Source of the DNA: an uncultured Methylococcaceae bacterium
GTDB taxonomy: Bacteria > Pseudomonadota > Gammaproteobacteria > Methylococcales > Methylomonadaceae
Assembly (NCBI GenBank): GCA_903866825.1
Contig: CAIPPE010000012.1
Span: forward strand, 1-52,525
Direction: 5' to 3'
Length of the DNA stretch: 52,525 bases
Shown here piece after piece: positions 5,952-15,187 of this stretch (the first letter of the stretch is position 1; the number at the start of each line of letters is the position of its first letter). A program made the translations under genes and the position numbers. The notes below the pieces were generated by a model. It was not told the DNA's origin, made no database searches, and was given only the letters and a program-made list of their open reading frames with translations.

Positions 5952-7958
5952 ATGATGATATATCGCTTATCAATATCTATTCTGCTTACTATGGTGAACT
6001 TTTCCTCTCTGGCATCGACTCCAGACCTGGATATAGCAGTAAAAGTCAATCCGAGTCAGCATACGTTTGAAGCGGACGCTCATATCATTCTCAACGGCCA
6101 ATCTCTTTATACTTTCGAATTAGCCCCAGAATTAATCATCGATTCTGCAGATTGTGCGGGTCGATCGATCAACGTTAAAAATATCGGCAATGCCATGCAA
6201 CCTCTCTATGAGGTGATATTACCAAAATCGATCAAGCACCCCACATTGCATCTTCGTTATCACGGACAGCTTGCAGAATTAAATTCAGAGTTTAACCAGT
6301 CCAGTCCAGCGGATCGAATTCCTTTATTCTTATCTCAAGCCGGTAGTTTTTTATCGGCGAATAGTCACTGGTATCCTGATATCGGAAAGCTAATAACATA
6401 CAAAATAACCATCCAAACACCAGAAGATCAAATAGCGGTTGTTCCAGGTACACCCGTGTTAGAAAAAAATATCGATCATGTTCGCCACGTCACCTTTATT
6501 ATGGATCATCCGATTGAAGGGATTGATTTAATGATTGGGGCCTATGAAGTCAAAGAGAAAAGCATTTATATCCAGCAGAAACAAATTACCTTACGCACGT
6601 ATTTTCATAAAGAGATTGCCGATTTAGCGGATGACTATTTAACCGCATCCAAACGTTATTTAGAACGTTACAGTCAGCAGTTAGGCGAATATCCGTATAC
6701 GCATTTTAGTATTGTATCGAGTGTGTTACCCACGGGTTTAGGCATGCCCTCTTTAACTTATTTGGGTCGTGAGGTGTTAAAACTACCCTTTATTAAAGAC
6801 ACTTCCCTGGGACATGAAGTGCTGCATAATTGGTTGGGGAATGGGGTGTTTATCGATTCCGAACAGGGGAATTGGTCTGAGGGCTTGACCACCTTCATGG
6901 CGGATTATGCCTTTAAAGAAGACGCGGGCAAAGAGGCTGCCAAGGAGATGCGTTATGGCTGGCTAAGGGATAGACAGGCACTGCCCTTAGGTGAGGAAGA
7001 ACCCTTGTCGGCTTTTAAAGCCCGGCATCATGTTGCATCATCTACAGTGGGTTATGGAAAATCTGCGATGCTATTTATGGCGCTCCGGGCACAACTGGGG
7101 GATAAGCACTTTTATACCGCTCTACGAACGTTCTGGAAAAAATATCAGTTTAAAAGAGCGGGCTTTAAAGAATTGCGACAGGTGTTCGAGCAACAATCCC
7201 ATACCCCTCTTTCACGATTATTTGAGCAATGGCTAAATAAAGTCGGAGTGTCTGATTATGCTATCGAAGACGCTGTTTATGAAAATGGCCGGTTGCGCTT
7301 TAAGCTAAAACAAACGCTGAGTGATAATAATGCATTAGTGCCTGTGCGTGTTTATTCTGCAGAAGGCAAGGAAGATTTTTATATCAGGGTTAATCATGCT
7401 AGCACATCGAGTGTGCTAAAACCAAAAGCCCCGCCTGTTGCTATAGTGATTGATCCTGATTTTACAGTCTGGCGGGCACTGACTCCTAGTGAGTCACCGC
7501 CTATTTTAAGAGATATCATTACCAGTCAGCACCTGTCTGTTTTAAGTCTTAATGAAGCTTTAAAGTCATCTAGCCTGGATGCGGTGAAAGCCATTGTAGA
7601 AGGTGAGGTAACGCCTGTAACTATCGAGCAGGCTAATAACAACGAGCCTTTGGTCATTGTAGGGGATGCCCAAAAACTGGATGATTGGCTTAATCGTCAG
7701 CATTTACCGCCGCATCCTTTAAATCTAAAAGAAGGGGATACTCAGGTTTGGGTGCTTGATAAACCCAATACCCGACTCTTATTAATGTCTTTACCCAATG
7801 ATCCAGTTCAAGCTGAAAATAACCTTAAAGCATTGGGTAGTCGTTTATCTCATCTTGGCAGATATGCCTGGATAACGTTTGAAAATGGAAAAATAAAACA
7901 ACGCGGTAATTGGACCGCGGAATCAATTCGCTACTTAATTTCACCTCAAGGAAATTAA
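5952..7958 (+). CDS. M1-like zinc metallopeptidase, exported
   Basis: The 668-residue protein has a signal peptide (IYRLSISILLTMVNFSSLAS), a beta-rich N-terminal domain, and a gluzincin core: HEVLHNW at residues 288-294 and a WSEGLTTF segment with Glu310 as third zinc ligand. YGKSAMLF downstream resembles the M1 catalytic-Tyr region. The substrate-binding GAMEN motif is replaced by LGMPSLTYLG, and the gap between the second His and Glu is 17 residues, one fewer than usual. The last 170 residues form an extra domain I do not recognise. An exported aminopeptidase-like enzyme is likely, with unknown substrate. The gene appears monocistronic. Confidence 0.82.
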   Translation: MMIYRLSISILLTMVNFSSLASTPDLDIAVKVNPSQHTFEADAHIILNGQSLYTFELAPELIIDSADCAGRSINVKNIGNAMQPLYEVILPKSIKHPTLHLRYHGQLAELNSEFNQSSPADRIPLFLSQAGSFLSANSHWYPDIGKLITYKITIQTPEDQIAVVPGTPVLEKNIDHVRHVTFIMDHPIEGIDLMIGAYEVKEKSIYIQQKQITLRTYFHKEIADLADDYLTASKRYLERYSQQLGEYPYTHFSIVSSVLPTGLGMPSLTYLGREVLKLPFIKDTSLGHEVLHNWLGNGVFIDSEQGNWSEGLTTFMADYAFKEDAGKEAAKEMRYGWLRDRQALPLGEEEPLSAFKARHHVASSTVGYGKSAMLFMALRAQLGDKHFYTALRTFWKKYQFKRAGFKELRQVFEQQSHTPLSRLFEQWLNKVGVSDYAIEDAVYENGRLRFKLKQTLSDNNALVPVRVYSAEGKEDFYIRVNHASTSSVLKPKAPPVAIVIDPDFTVWRALTPSESPPILRDIITSQHLSVLSLNEALKSSSLDAVKAIVEGEVTPVTIEQANNNEPLVIVGDAQKLDDWLNRQHLPPHPLNLKEGDTQVWVLDKPNTRLLLMSLPNDPVQAENNLKALGSRLSHLGRYAWITFENGKIKQRGNWTAESIRYLISPQGN

Positions 7959-8024
7959 CGAGTGCAATGACTCCAAAATGTGGAATAATTTAAAGACATT
8001 AACAACGGCTAGGGATTAATAACG

Positions 8025-8789
8025 ATGATAGATTGGAATACGACTTATGCGGCTATCTGGCGCCAACGCAAGGAATATCTGCGGCCTGTTAAGCAGATTG
8101 ATCCGGTAAGTCTTGAACAGTTATTAGGTATCGAAAAACAAAAGCAGCAATTAATTGATAATACGCTTCGTTTTATATCAGGTCAGCCTGCAAACAATGC
8201 GCTTTTGTGGGGAGCACGCGGTACGGGTAAATCCTCGTTGGTTAAAGCGGTGTTGAACGAATACAAGAATCGTGACTTAAGATTGATTGAAGTGGATAAG
8301 CAGGACCTGATCTATCTTCCAGAAATCGTAGACGATATCCGTGAACTGCCCAAACGGTTTGTAATTTACTGTGATGATCTGTCTTTTGACACCGGTGATA
8401 CGTTATATAAACCCTTAAAGAGTGTACTTGAAGGTTCTATTGAATTGCCACCCGAAAACGTGTTGTTTTATGCCACGTCTAATCGTCGGCATTTATTACC
8501 CGAGAAGATGGCTGATAATCTCGCGACGCAATTGATTGATGATGAGGTGCATTATTCTGATACAGTGGAGGAAAAAATATCGTTGTCCGATCGGTTTGGT
8601 TTAAGACTGGCATTTTATCCGCAACATACGCAGACCTATCTGGAGATTATCGATAGTTATTTTGTTAATTATGTAGGTAATCGTGAAGATTTGCATAAAC
8701 AGGCTTTAGACTTTGCCCATCAAAATGCGTCCAAGAACGGTAGAACTGCCAAGCAGTTTTTCAATGCTTTCGGTAAAAATGATGACTAA
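8025..8789 (+). CDS. DUF815 family P-loop ATPase
   Basis: The 254-residue protein carries a Walker A motif GARGTGKSS (residues 63-71) and a Walker B segment FVIYCDDLSF around residue 115. A sensor-like YATSNRRHLLPE follows. These place it in the DUF815 group of AAA-related ATPases, whose cellular role is not established. It is cytosolic, with no membrane segment. Its 3' end overlaps the next gene by 11 bases, indicating translational coupling with the DUF2956 protein. Confidence 0.85.
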   Translation: MIDWNTTYAAIWRQRKEYLRPVKQIDPVSLEQLLGIEKQKQQLIDNTLRFISGQPANNALLWGARGTGKSSLVKAVLNEYKNRDLRLIEVDKQDLIYLPEIVDDIRELPKRFVIYCDDLSFDTGDTLYKPLKSVLEGSIELPPENVLFYATSNRRHLLPEKMADNLATQLIDDEVHYSDTVEEKISLSDRFGLRLAFYPQHTQTYLEIIDSYFVNYVGNREDLHKQALDFAHQNASKNGRTAKQFFNAFGKNDD

Positions 8790-9129
8790 AAACACCTATC
8801 AAAAGCCCTCGCCGCAAACTCAGGAAGAGGCGTTAAGAGTCGCTAAAGGGATTCAGCGACCCGCTCAAACCAAAGAACAAACCAAGCTGATTGCTCAAGG
8901 TATTCAAAAGGGTATTGAGCTGTATAAGAAACAGCAGAAAGAAAAAGCCAGAGAGCTGAATAGACGGCTTAAGAAAGCTGCTAATCAAAAAACGGTGCCT
9001 AATGAGGCTGATGAGCATGAGGTTGAACACATCATTGTGTATCGCCAACATTGGCTGCCTTGGGTGTTATTGGCCGTGTCCTGGATTGGTGTGGGTGTCG
9101 GTTACTTAGCGGGATTTTTCTGTCAGTAG
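8779..9129 (+). CDS. DUF2956 family single-span membrane protein
   Basis: The 116-residue product begins within the end of the DUF815 gene at a double ATG (8779 and 8782). It has a Lys/Gln-rich helical N-terminal region (AKGIQRPAQTKEQTKLIAQG) and a single C-terminal membrane helix (WLPWVLLAVSWIGVGVGYLAG). The N-terminal pattern matches DUF2956, a gammaproteobacterial family of unknown function. Coupling to the ATPase suggests the two act together at the inner membrane, which is inference. A longer in-frame start at 8713 lies deep inside the upstream gene and is unlikely. Confidence 0.75.
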   Translation: MMTKNTYQKPSPQTQEEALRVAKGIQRPAQTKEQTKLIAQGIQKGIELYKKQQKEKARELNRRLKKAANQKTVPNEADEHEVEHIIVYRQHWLPWVLLAVSWIGVGVGYLAGFFCQ

Positions 9130-9321
9130 TTAGCTTAATTTACATGAACAGGGCATGAACTTAACGCTACCAATTATGAAATGATCCATCTATTAACTGT
9201 ACTATTGTAAAACAGCTAAGCCGCCTATATATTTAGAACATCAGTTAAGAAAATCCCGTTTCTGGTTGGGAATAATGCAACGGTTTCTTATGAACGAAAC
9301 AAACCTTTTTTGGAGAAAAAC

Positions 9322-9711
9322 ATGAAAATGAAAAACGTATTAACCCTGTTGGTGCTTTCTGCATTAGCGACAGGGTGCGCCTCTATGAGCGGTTGGCGCC
9401 CGATTATTGATCCTCGTTTAGACAAGCATCCAGAGACTGTTCAACGTGACACAGTCGAATGTAAGGCGCTGGCGGATCAAGCATCTGATATCACTAAGGA
9501 AGTGGGTATGGGTGCGGCTGTTGGCGCTGTGACGGGCGCTGCAGGCGGTGCTGCTGTGGGAGCTGTAGCAGGTAGTGCGGCAACCGGTGCGGCGGGTGGT
9601 GCTATCCTGGCAATTCCTGCTGGATTGTGGGAAGGTTATCAAGCCAATGAGGACTTTAAACGCGCATTTAAAGTCTGTATGCGTCAGCGCGGACATACGC
9701 TAGTTAATTAA
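9322..9711 (+). CDS. Glycine-zipper lipoprotein
   Basis: This ATG is preferred because TGGAG lies 7 bases before it; an upstream TTG at 9310 would place the ribosome site inside the coding region. The 129-residue product has a lipoprotein signal (TLLVLSALATGCAS, lipid on Cys). After a short Pro/Asp-rich segment comes a Gly/Ala-rich hydrophobic stretch (GMGAAVGAVTGAAGGAAVG and beyond) typical of glycine-zipper 2TM proteins. Two further Cys could pair. It is likely inserted in or attached to the outer membrane; the specific function is unknown. Confidence 0.75.
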   Translation: MKMKNVLTLLVLSALATGCASMSGWRPIIDPRLDKHPETVQRDTVECKALADQASDITKEVGMGAAVGAVTGAAGGAAVGAVAGSAATGAAGGAILAIPAGLWEGYQANEDFKRAFKVCMRQRGHTLVN

Positions 9712-9727
9712 GTTTTCCTCTTTTAAA

Positions 9728-9764
9728 GTACATCAGATAACATAAAGCTGTGGATCTGATGTAC
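9728..9764. terminator. Bidirectional hairpin between convergent genes
   Basis: GTACATCAGAT (9728-9738) pairs perfectly with ATCTGATGTAC (9754-9764). It sits between the convergent lipoprotein gene and the end of the exporter operon and is flanked by T/A-rich bases on both sides, so it can serve both strands. Confidence 0.65.
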
Positions 9765-9778
9765 ATTCTACGTCTCTC

Positions 9779-11218
9779 TTATTTGTTCACTGGTTTCCAA
9801 CCTCCGCCCAAACTTTTATAGACAGCAATTAATGTATGCGCTGTTTGAGCTTTGGCTAAGGTTAATTGATTCTGTGAGCTGTAGAGTTTTCGCTGTACAT
9901 CTAGCACGTCTAGATAGGAGGCCAAGCCTTCTTCGTATCGCTTAACCGCAATGCCATAGATATTTTGGTCAGCCGCAGTGGCTTTCTCAACAGATTGATT
10001 GTATTTTTCTTGCTCGGTGTAAGCTATCACTGAAGATTCAACATCAGACAGCGCATTGATAAGAGCTTTTTGATATTTAGTTAATGCTTCTTGCTGCCTT
10101 GCTTCCGCACCACTCAAATTGGCAGACAGTGAACCAAAGCTGAGGATAGGCCATAACACATTGGCTCCCATGGACCATGATTTACTGCTGACGTTGAGCA
10201 GGTTTCCGGCATTGGTATTAAAGAGTCCAATAAAGCCCACCAGAGAAACATCGGGGAAAAACTTTGCCGTGGCGACGCCCTCTTGTGCCGTGGCTGAGGC
10301 GAGCTTACGTTCTGCGTTACGAATATCAGGGCGTTGAGCAATGATAGACGCAGGTGCAGCCAGCAAAAGTTTCTGATCCATACTAGGCAATGCTTTAATC
10401 GGATTGACTAATGAGTGGGTTGCCCCAGGTTTTTCTCCCAATAAAACATCCATACGGTATTCTGCCTGACTGAGCTGATTACTGACATAGGGGATTTGTG
10501 CTTGATCACGTTGTAACTGTGATTCCACTCTCGCAATGTCAACGCCTGCTGATTCACCTAGCTCAACACGTTGTTGAGTGATAGTCGTGGTTTTTACGTC
10601 CGCATCGATGGTCTGTTGCGCAAGGCTCAATTGAGCTTGATATTGTCGAATCTCAATATAAGTGGCTGCGACTTCAGCAAGGAGGCTAATGACTAAATCA
10701 TCACGTGATAATGCTGAAGCTTCAAGTTCGGCTTTAGCGGATTCTGCTTCACGGCGATGACCGCCGAACAGATCAAGCTCCCAACTGGCATCAAACCCGG
10801 TTTTAAAGATATTAAAGGGTTTTTTAAGGGCACCAGTTAAAGTGCTGGGCGCGCTACTGGGGAAACCAATCTGGTTCGATTGCCGATTCGCATTTGCTAT
10901 CATCTCACCGACAGGAAATAGAGCAGCAGTAGCCGCCGCTTGAGAAGCGCGGGCTTGTGTGATCCTTGTTTCTGCGATCTTTACATCAAAATTGTTGGTC
11001 GCAGCTTTAGTAATTAATTGATTGAGTACTGGATCATGGAAGTTTTTCCACCAAGCTTGATCGATGGTCAAGTGATTTTGGTTAGGTTTATCGGGAGCGG
11101 AGATCCAGGCATTAGGCAAGACGGTCTCGGGTTTCTGATAATCAGGCCCGACCATGCAAGCGGATAATAAAAAACTCAGTCCAATGATTCCTGTTGATGA
11201 ATAAGTAAATGATGCCAT
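9779..11218 (-). CDS. Outer-membrane efflux channel, NodT-type lipoprotein (TolC superfamily)
   Basis: The 479-residue product has a lipoprotein signal ending LLSACMVGPDYQKP, the typical NodT/OprM start, followed by two outer-membrane-efflux repeats. The periplasmic helices are visible in stretches such as ARASQAAATAALFP and LASATAQEGVATAKFFPDVS. Each protomer contributes to a trimeric barrel and a periplasmic tunnel. It is the last gene of the minus-strand exporter operon, 15 bases after the second permease, so it should be the dedicated outer-membrane exit of this ABC pump. Confidence 0.92.
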   Translation of the reverse strand: MASFTYSSTGIIGLSFLLSACMVGPDYQKPETVLPNAWISAPDKPNQNHLTIDQAWWKNFHDPVLNQLITKAATNNFDVKIAETRITQARASQAAATAALFPVGEMIANANRQSNQIGFPSSAPSTLTGALKKPFNIFKTGFDASWELDLFGGHRREAESAKAELEASALSRDDLVISLLAEVAATYIEIRQYQAQLSLAQQTIDADVKTTTITQQRVELGESAGVDIARVESQLQRDQAQIPYVSNQLSQAEYRMDVLLGEKPGATHSLVNPIKALPSMDQKLLLAAPASIIAQRPDIRNAERKLASATAQEGVATAKFFPDVSLVGFIGLFNTNAGNLLNVSSKSWSMGANVLWPILSFGSLSANLSGAEARQQEALTKYQKALINALSDVESSVIAYTEQEKYNQSVEKATAADQNIYGIAVKRYEEGLASYLDVLDVQRKLYSSQNQLTLAKAQTAHTLIAVYKSLGGGWKPVNK

Positions 11219-11233
11219 GGTATGTTTTTTGTG

Positions 11234-12346
11234 TTAGCCCAGATGTTGGCGAAACTTCCAGTTAGCGGCGCTGAGTGTACCTAATGCAATAATCCACAGC
11301 GGCCATAGGTTGTGAATGATGATGGGTATATCAATATCTTTAAGAAAAATACCTTTGACTATAACCATGAAATGGCGGAGCGGGTTTATCCAGTCTACAT
11401 ATTGTAACCAGATTGGCATATTCTCAACGGGCGAAACAAAGCCAGAAAGTAGAACGGTTGGCATCACGAAGCTAAAGACACCTAAAAAAGCCTGTTGTTG
11501 AGTGGCGCAGATTGAGGCGATTAAAAGTCCGAAGCCTACAAGGGCGAGCACATAAAAGACCATACATAGGTAAAGTAGCATAAAAGAGCCGACAAAAGGT
11601 ATCTTATAGATAAAAATTCCGGCCAATAGAATAATGGTTGCCTGACTCATGGCTACCAGCATGGCTGGAACCGCTTTTCCGATCATAATCATACCGGGAG
11701 TCAGGGGTGAAACGAGGAGTTGGTCGAAGGTGCCTTGTTCACGTTCACGGGCTACGGATAGAGCCGTTATAATTAGGGTGCTGACGGTCGTGATAATGGC
11801 GACTAACCCGGGCACGATATGATGTACATAATTGAGATTTGGGTTGAACCAATTTCGGGTAATTAAAATGCTGGGAGGTGAGCGTCTTTGATCAATAAGG
11901 TGTTCGTTGTTATAGTTTAGGAGTATTTGTTGAACATAACCTAAGGCGATTTGGCCGCTGTTTGAGCGTCGACCATCGAGTAACGCTTGAATAGTTGCAG
12001 AATGCTCTGCAGTTATATTACGTGAAAAATCTGCTGGAAACCGAATGACGATCAATGCCTTTTGGTTATCCAGTACTTGACGGATATCAAGTTCACTGTA
12101 AAGTGGAATCAGTTCACTAAATGCCTGCGCTTTAGAAAAACGTTTGATTAATTCTAATGATTGATTCCCGTTGTCTTCATTAAAAACAGCGAGGGTATTA
12201 TTGGTGACCTCTAGAGTGGCCGCAAAGGGAAACAAGCCTAGTTGCAGCACTACGGGCATAATTAGAATCATACGGCTTGAACGATCCATCAGGAGCATTT
12301 GTAATTCTTTGATGATCAACGTGACGATACGGGAAAGCATAGTCAC
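11234..12346 (-). CDS. ABC-2 type exporter permease (YbhR/YhhJ-like)
   Basis: This is a 370-residue inner-membrane protein with one N-terminal helix, a long periplasmic loop (residues about 50-175), and five C-terminal helices, the ABC-2 permease layout. The segment ALSVAREREQGTFDQLLVSPL is the conserved coupling region of the family. It overlaps the preceding permease gene by 4 bases (ATGA), so the two are translated together and probably form the heterodimeric membrane part of the exporter. Confidence 0.92.
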   Translation of the reverse strand: MTMLSRIVTLIIKELQMLLMDRSSRMILIMPVVLQLGLFPFAATLEVTNNTLAVFNEDNGNQSLELIKRFSKAQAFSELIPLYSELDIRQVLDNQKALIVIRFPADFSRNITAEHSATIQALLDGRRSNSGQIALGYVQQILLNYNNEHLIDQRRSPPSILITRNWFNPNLNYVHHIVPGLVAIITTVSTLIITALSVAREREQGTFDQLLVSPLTPGMIMIGKAVPAMLVAMSQATIILLAGIFIYKIPFVGSFMLLYLCMVFYVLALVGFGLLIASICATQQQAFLGVFSFVMPTVLLSGFVSPVENMPIWLQYVDWINPLRHFMVIVKGIFLKDIDIPIIIHNLWPLWIIALGTLSAANWKFRQHLG

Positions 12347-13473
12347 TCCAGACGTCGGCGGGTTTTTAAGGCCGTTAGGCCAATGAAAAACACGGACGAT
12401 AATAATAGAAAAAGTCCGCTACTCAGTAGTAAAGGTCCGACAGTCCCCGCCTGAAAAATAGTTTGTATGGCGGTGACAAAGTAACGGGCAGGAATCAGAT
12501 AAGTAAAGGCCTGGATAACTTCAGGCATACTGCGAATTTCATAAACGAAGCCTGAGAGCATCAGTGCAGGTAAAAAGGCTGCATTGAGTGCGGCTTGGGC
12601 GGCATTAAATTGATTGCGCATTAAGGTTGAAATCAATAACCCCATGCCCAGACTACTGCTTAAAAAAAGTGAGCCGATGCCCCATAAGGCTAGAATTGAG
12701 CCACGAAAGGGGACATTTAAGATTAATACCGAAACGCCGACACATAAGAACAGCGAGATAATGCCTAAAATATAATAAGGGATGAGCTTACTCAGTAATA
12801 ATTCAGTTCGTGTGACGGGTGAGGCAAGTAATGCCTCCATGGTACCCCGTTCCCATTCACGAGCGACAACCAGTGAGGTGAGTAAGGTGCCAATGACGGT
12901 CATAATGATAGTGATTGATCCGGGAATTAAATAGTTTCGGCTCTCTGCTGAGGGATTAAACCAAAACCGGGATTCAATGGTAATGTCAGTGGCTGGCTTC
13001 TCACCACGCTCTGTAGCGCGTTGTAATAACCAGCCGTTCCATACCCCCCGCATATTATTTTGCACAAAACTGGCGGTGTTCGGTTCTGATCCGTCTACTA
13101 TGATTTGAAGAGGGGCAGTTTCCAACGGTCGTTTGATTTTTTCCGAGAAGTCTTGGGGAACCACAACGAAGCCACGGACTTGACCGGCAGCCATCGCTTG
13201 TTCCATAGCTTTCTGATTGAGCCCTGTCGTGACTTGTAGATAGGGAGAGCCGTATAGATTATTGGCGAACCTGCGGGCTTCAGGACCAGCGTCTTCAAGA
13301 ACCAGGCCAATGTGTACGGCGCTAGCGTCAAGGTTAATGCCATAACCAAAGATAAAAAGTAAGAGTACTGGCAATACGAAGGCAATAATATTGCTGCTCG
13401 GGTCACGTAATATTTGCAGGGTTTCTTTGCGACACAGGGCACGAAGACGACGTAGGGAGAGGAAATTACTCAT
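12343..13473 (-). CDS. ABC-2 type exporter permease (YbhS-like)
   Basis: The ATG at 13473 (MSNFLSLRRLRALC) overlaps the stop region of the ATPase gene by 8 bases and is preferred over an upstream ATG at 13506 that would add 11 unconserved residues. The 376-residue protein has the ABC-2 layout and the coupling motif VVAREWERGTMEALLASPV. An N-terminal cytosolic segment (RKETLQILRDPSSN) matches YbhS and YhhJ relatives. Substrates of such tripartite pumps are usually cationic drugs or other amphipaths; none can be inferred here. Confidence 0.92.
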   Translation of the reverse strand: MSNFLSLRRLRALCRKETLQILRDPSSNIIAFVLPVLLLFIFGYGINLDASAVHIGLVLEDAGPEARRFANNLYGSPYLQVTTGLNQKAMEQAMAAGQVRGFVVVPQDFSEKIKRPLETAPLQIIVDGSEPNTASFVQNNMRGVWNGWLLQRATERGEKPATDITIESRFWFNPSAESRNYLIPGSITIIMTVIGTLLTSLVVAREWERGTMEALLASPVTRTELLLSKLIPYYILGIISLFLCVGVSVLILNVPFRGSILALWGIGSLFLSSSLGMGLLISTLMRNQFNAAQAALNAAFLPALMLSGFVYEIRSMPEVIQAFTYLIPARYFVTAIQTIFQAGTVGPLLLSSGLFLLLSSVFFIGLTALKTRRRLE

Positions 13474-15187
13474 GAGATTGTTCTTGTACCAAGGCAATAA
13501 AGGCATCTTCCATCGCTGGATCGGGATTGTCAGCGGTAGCGACTTGGCTTTTAAGCTGATCGGGTGTGCCCGCAGCGATGATTTTACCTCGAAACACTAA
13601 GGCGATGCGGTCACAGTATTCGGCTTCGTCCATAAAATGAGTGGTTACCATGACGGTGACGCCTTTTTCAACCATACCGTTAATATGTGTCCAGAACTCT
13701 CGGCGTGTGACGGGATCAACCCCGGAGGTAGGTTCGTCAAGGAAAAGAATGGGCGGTTCATGCATTACTGCGCAGGCCAACGCTAAACGTTGTTTAAAGC
13801 CCAGTGGCAGTGTGTCGGGTCTGGTATGTAAAAAGGGGTGTAAATTAAAGATTTCGATCATCTCATTCACGATCTTTTTTTGCTGTGGGCCTTTTAAACC
13901 GTAAATCCCCGAAAAGAAGTTCAGATTTTGATGCACGGTCAGGTTCCCGTAGAGAGAGAACTTCTGCGCCATATAACCCAGTTGTTGCCGTGCCAAACTG
14001 GCGCTTTTCTTTAGGTCAATACCTAATACTCTTGCTGTACCAGAGCTAGGCGCCAACAAGCCACACATCATTCTAAAGGTAGTCGATTTGCCTGCGCCAT
14101 TAGGGCCGAGTAAGCCAAATATTTCGCCACGTTTGACAGCGAAGTTTACGTGGTCAGTGGCGGTAAAGGCGCCAAAGGTTTTTGTTAAATCAGTTGCTTC
14201 AATAATGGTCTTGTGATCATCAATAATAGGTTGAAGTCGTTGTGCCAAGACAGAGTCACCGCCTGGCCCACCCCCTAATGCTTCAATAAAGGCGTCTTCA
14301 AAGCGTGGATTGATTGGAATGAGTTCTGCATTTTCGCCTGCATCCAGTTCACGTAGATCTAGAGGCTTGGTATGGGCCCGAAGAACCAGTCTGACATGAT
14401 GACCTTGTATAACACCGTCCATCACGCTGGGGTGTCGTAATGCACGTTCAAGTAATTGTCTTCTGCTGCCACTGGGGTTACGAATTTGAAAGCTGCGGTT
14501 ACGAATACGGTTAGTCATTTCCTGAGGTTTGCCGTAAAAAAGCAATTGGCCCTCGTTTATTAGCAACACTTCTTCGCACAGCTCCGCTTCGTCAAGATAG
14601 GCGGTGCTCCAAACGACAGTAATCCCCTGGTCAATAAGATCATGAACCATTTTCCATAGCTCTCGTCGTGAGATAGGGTCAACACCTACGCCGGGTTCGT
14701 CAAGGAGTAGCAGTCGGGGGGTTCCAAGCAATGCACAAGCAAGACCCAGTTTTTGCTTCATCCCTCCGGACAGTTTTCCTGCCAATCGGGTGGTGAATGT
14801 AGACAAATCAGTGAAGTCTAGGAGGCGTTTGAAGGTTGCTTTACGATCTTCACCTATTACGTTTCGTAAATCCGCATGGAGTTCCAGGTTTTCTTGAACG
14901 GTTAAGTCTTCATAAAGGCCAAATTTTTGTGGCATGTAACCGATGGTTTTATGTAATTGGGTAGCATCCTTGATAGGATCCAGTCCAGTGACGCGGATGG
15001 TGCCTGCTGTGGGAGTAAGTAGTCCGGCAATCAGGCGGATGAGCGTTGTTTTCCCTGCTCCGTCTGGTCCAATTAACCCCGTAATACGGCCAGGCAGTAG
15101 TTCTGCAGAAAGATTTGTTAATGCGGGATTTTTGGCCTTTGGAAAGATCTTTTGGACCGCTTCTAAAGTAACCAATGCTTCGCTCAT
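13466..15187 (-). CDS. ABC exporter ATPase with two fused nucleotide-binding domains (YbhF-like)
   Basis: The 573-residue protein holds two ABC domains. The first has Walker A GPDGAGKTT (residues 40-48), signature LSGGMKQK and Walker B LLLLDEP. The second has Walker A GPNGAGKSTT, a degenerate signature LPLGFKQR and Walker B ILFLDEP. Fusion of two unequal domains matches YbhF/RbbA-type exporters and fits the two different permeases downstream. Only one composite ATP site should have a canonical signature. It overlaps the membrane-fusion gene by 4 bases at its start and the next permease gene at its end. Confidence 0.93.
   Translation of the reverse strand: MSEALVTLEAVQKIFPKAKNPALTNLSAELLPGRITGLIGPDGAGKTTLIRLIAGLLTPTAGTIRVTGLDPIKDATQLHKTIGYMPQKFGLYEDLTVQENLELHADLRNVIGEDRKATFKRLLDFTDLSTFTTRLAGKLSGGMKQKLGLACALLGTPRLLLLDEPGVGVDPISRRELWKMVHDLIDQGITVVWSTAYLDEAELCEEVLLINEGQLLFYGKPQEMTNRIRNRSFQIRNPSGSRRQLLERALRHPSVMDGVIQGHHVRLVLRAHTKPLDLRELDAGENAELIPINPRFEDAFIEALGGGPGGDSVLAQRLQPIIDDHKTIIEATDLTKTFGAFTATDHVNFAVKRGEIFGLLGPNGAGKSTTFRMMCGLLAPSSGTARVLGIDLKKSASLARQQLGYMAQKFSLYGNLTVHQNLNFFSGIYGLKGPQQKKIVNEMIEIFNLHPFLHTRPDTLPLGFKQRLALACAVMHEPPILFLDEPTSGVDPVTRREFWTHINGMVEKGVTVMVTTHFMDEAEYCDRIALVFRGKIIAAGTPDQLKSQVATADNPDPAMEDAFIALVQEQSHE

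Noticed and set aside
5864-6070. A 68-codon ORF overlapping the metallopeptidase start
   Set aside because: It overlaps the signal peptide region in another frame and has no ribosome site or recognisable features.
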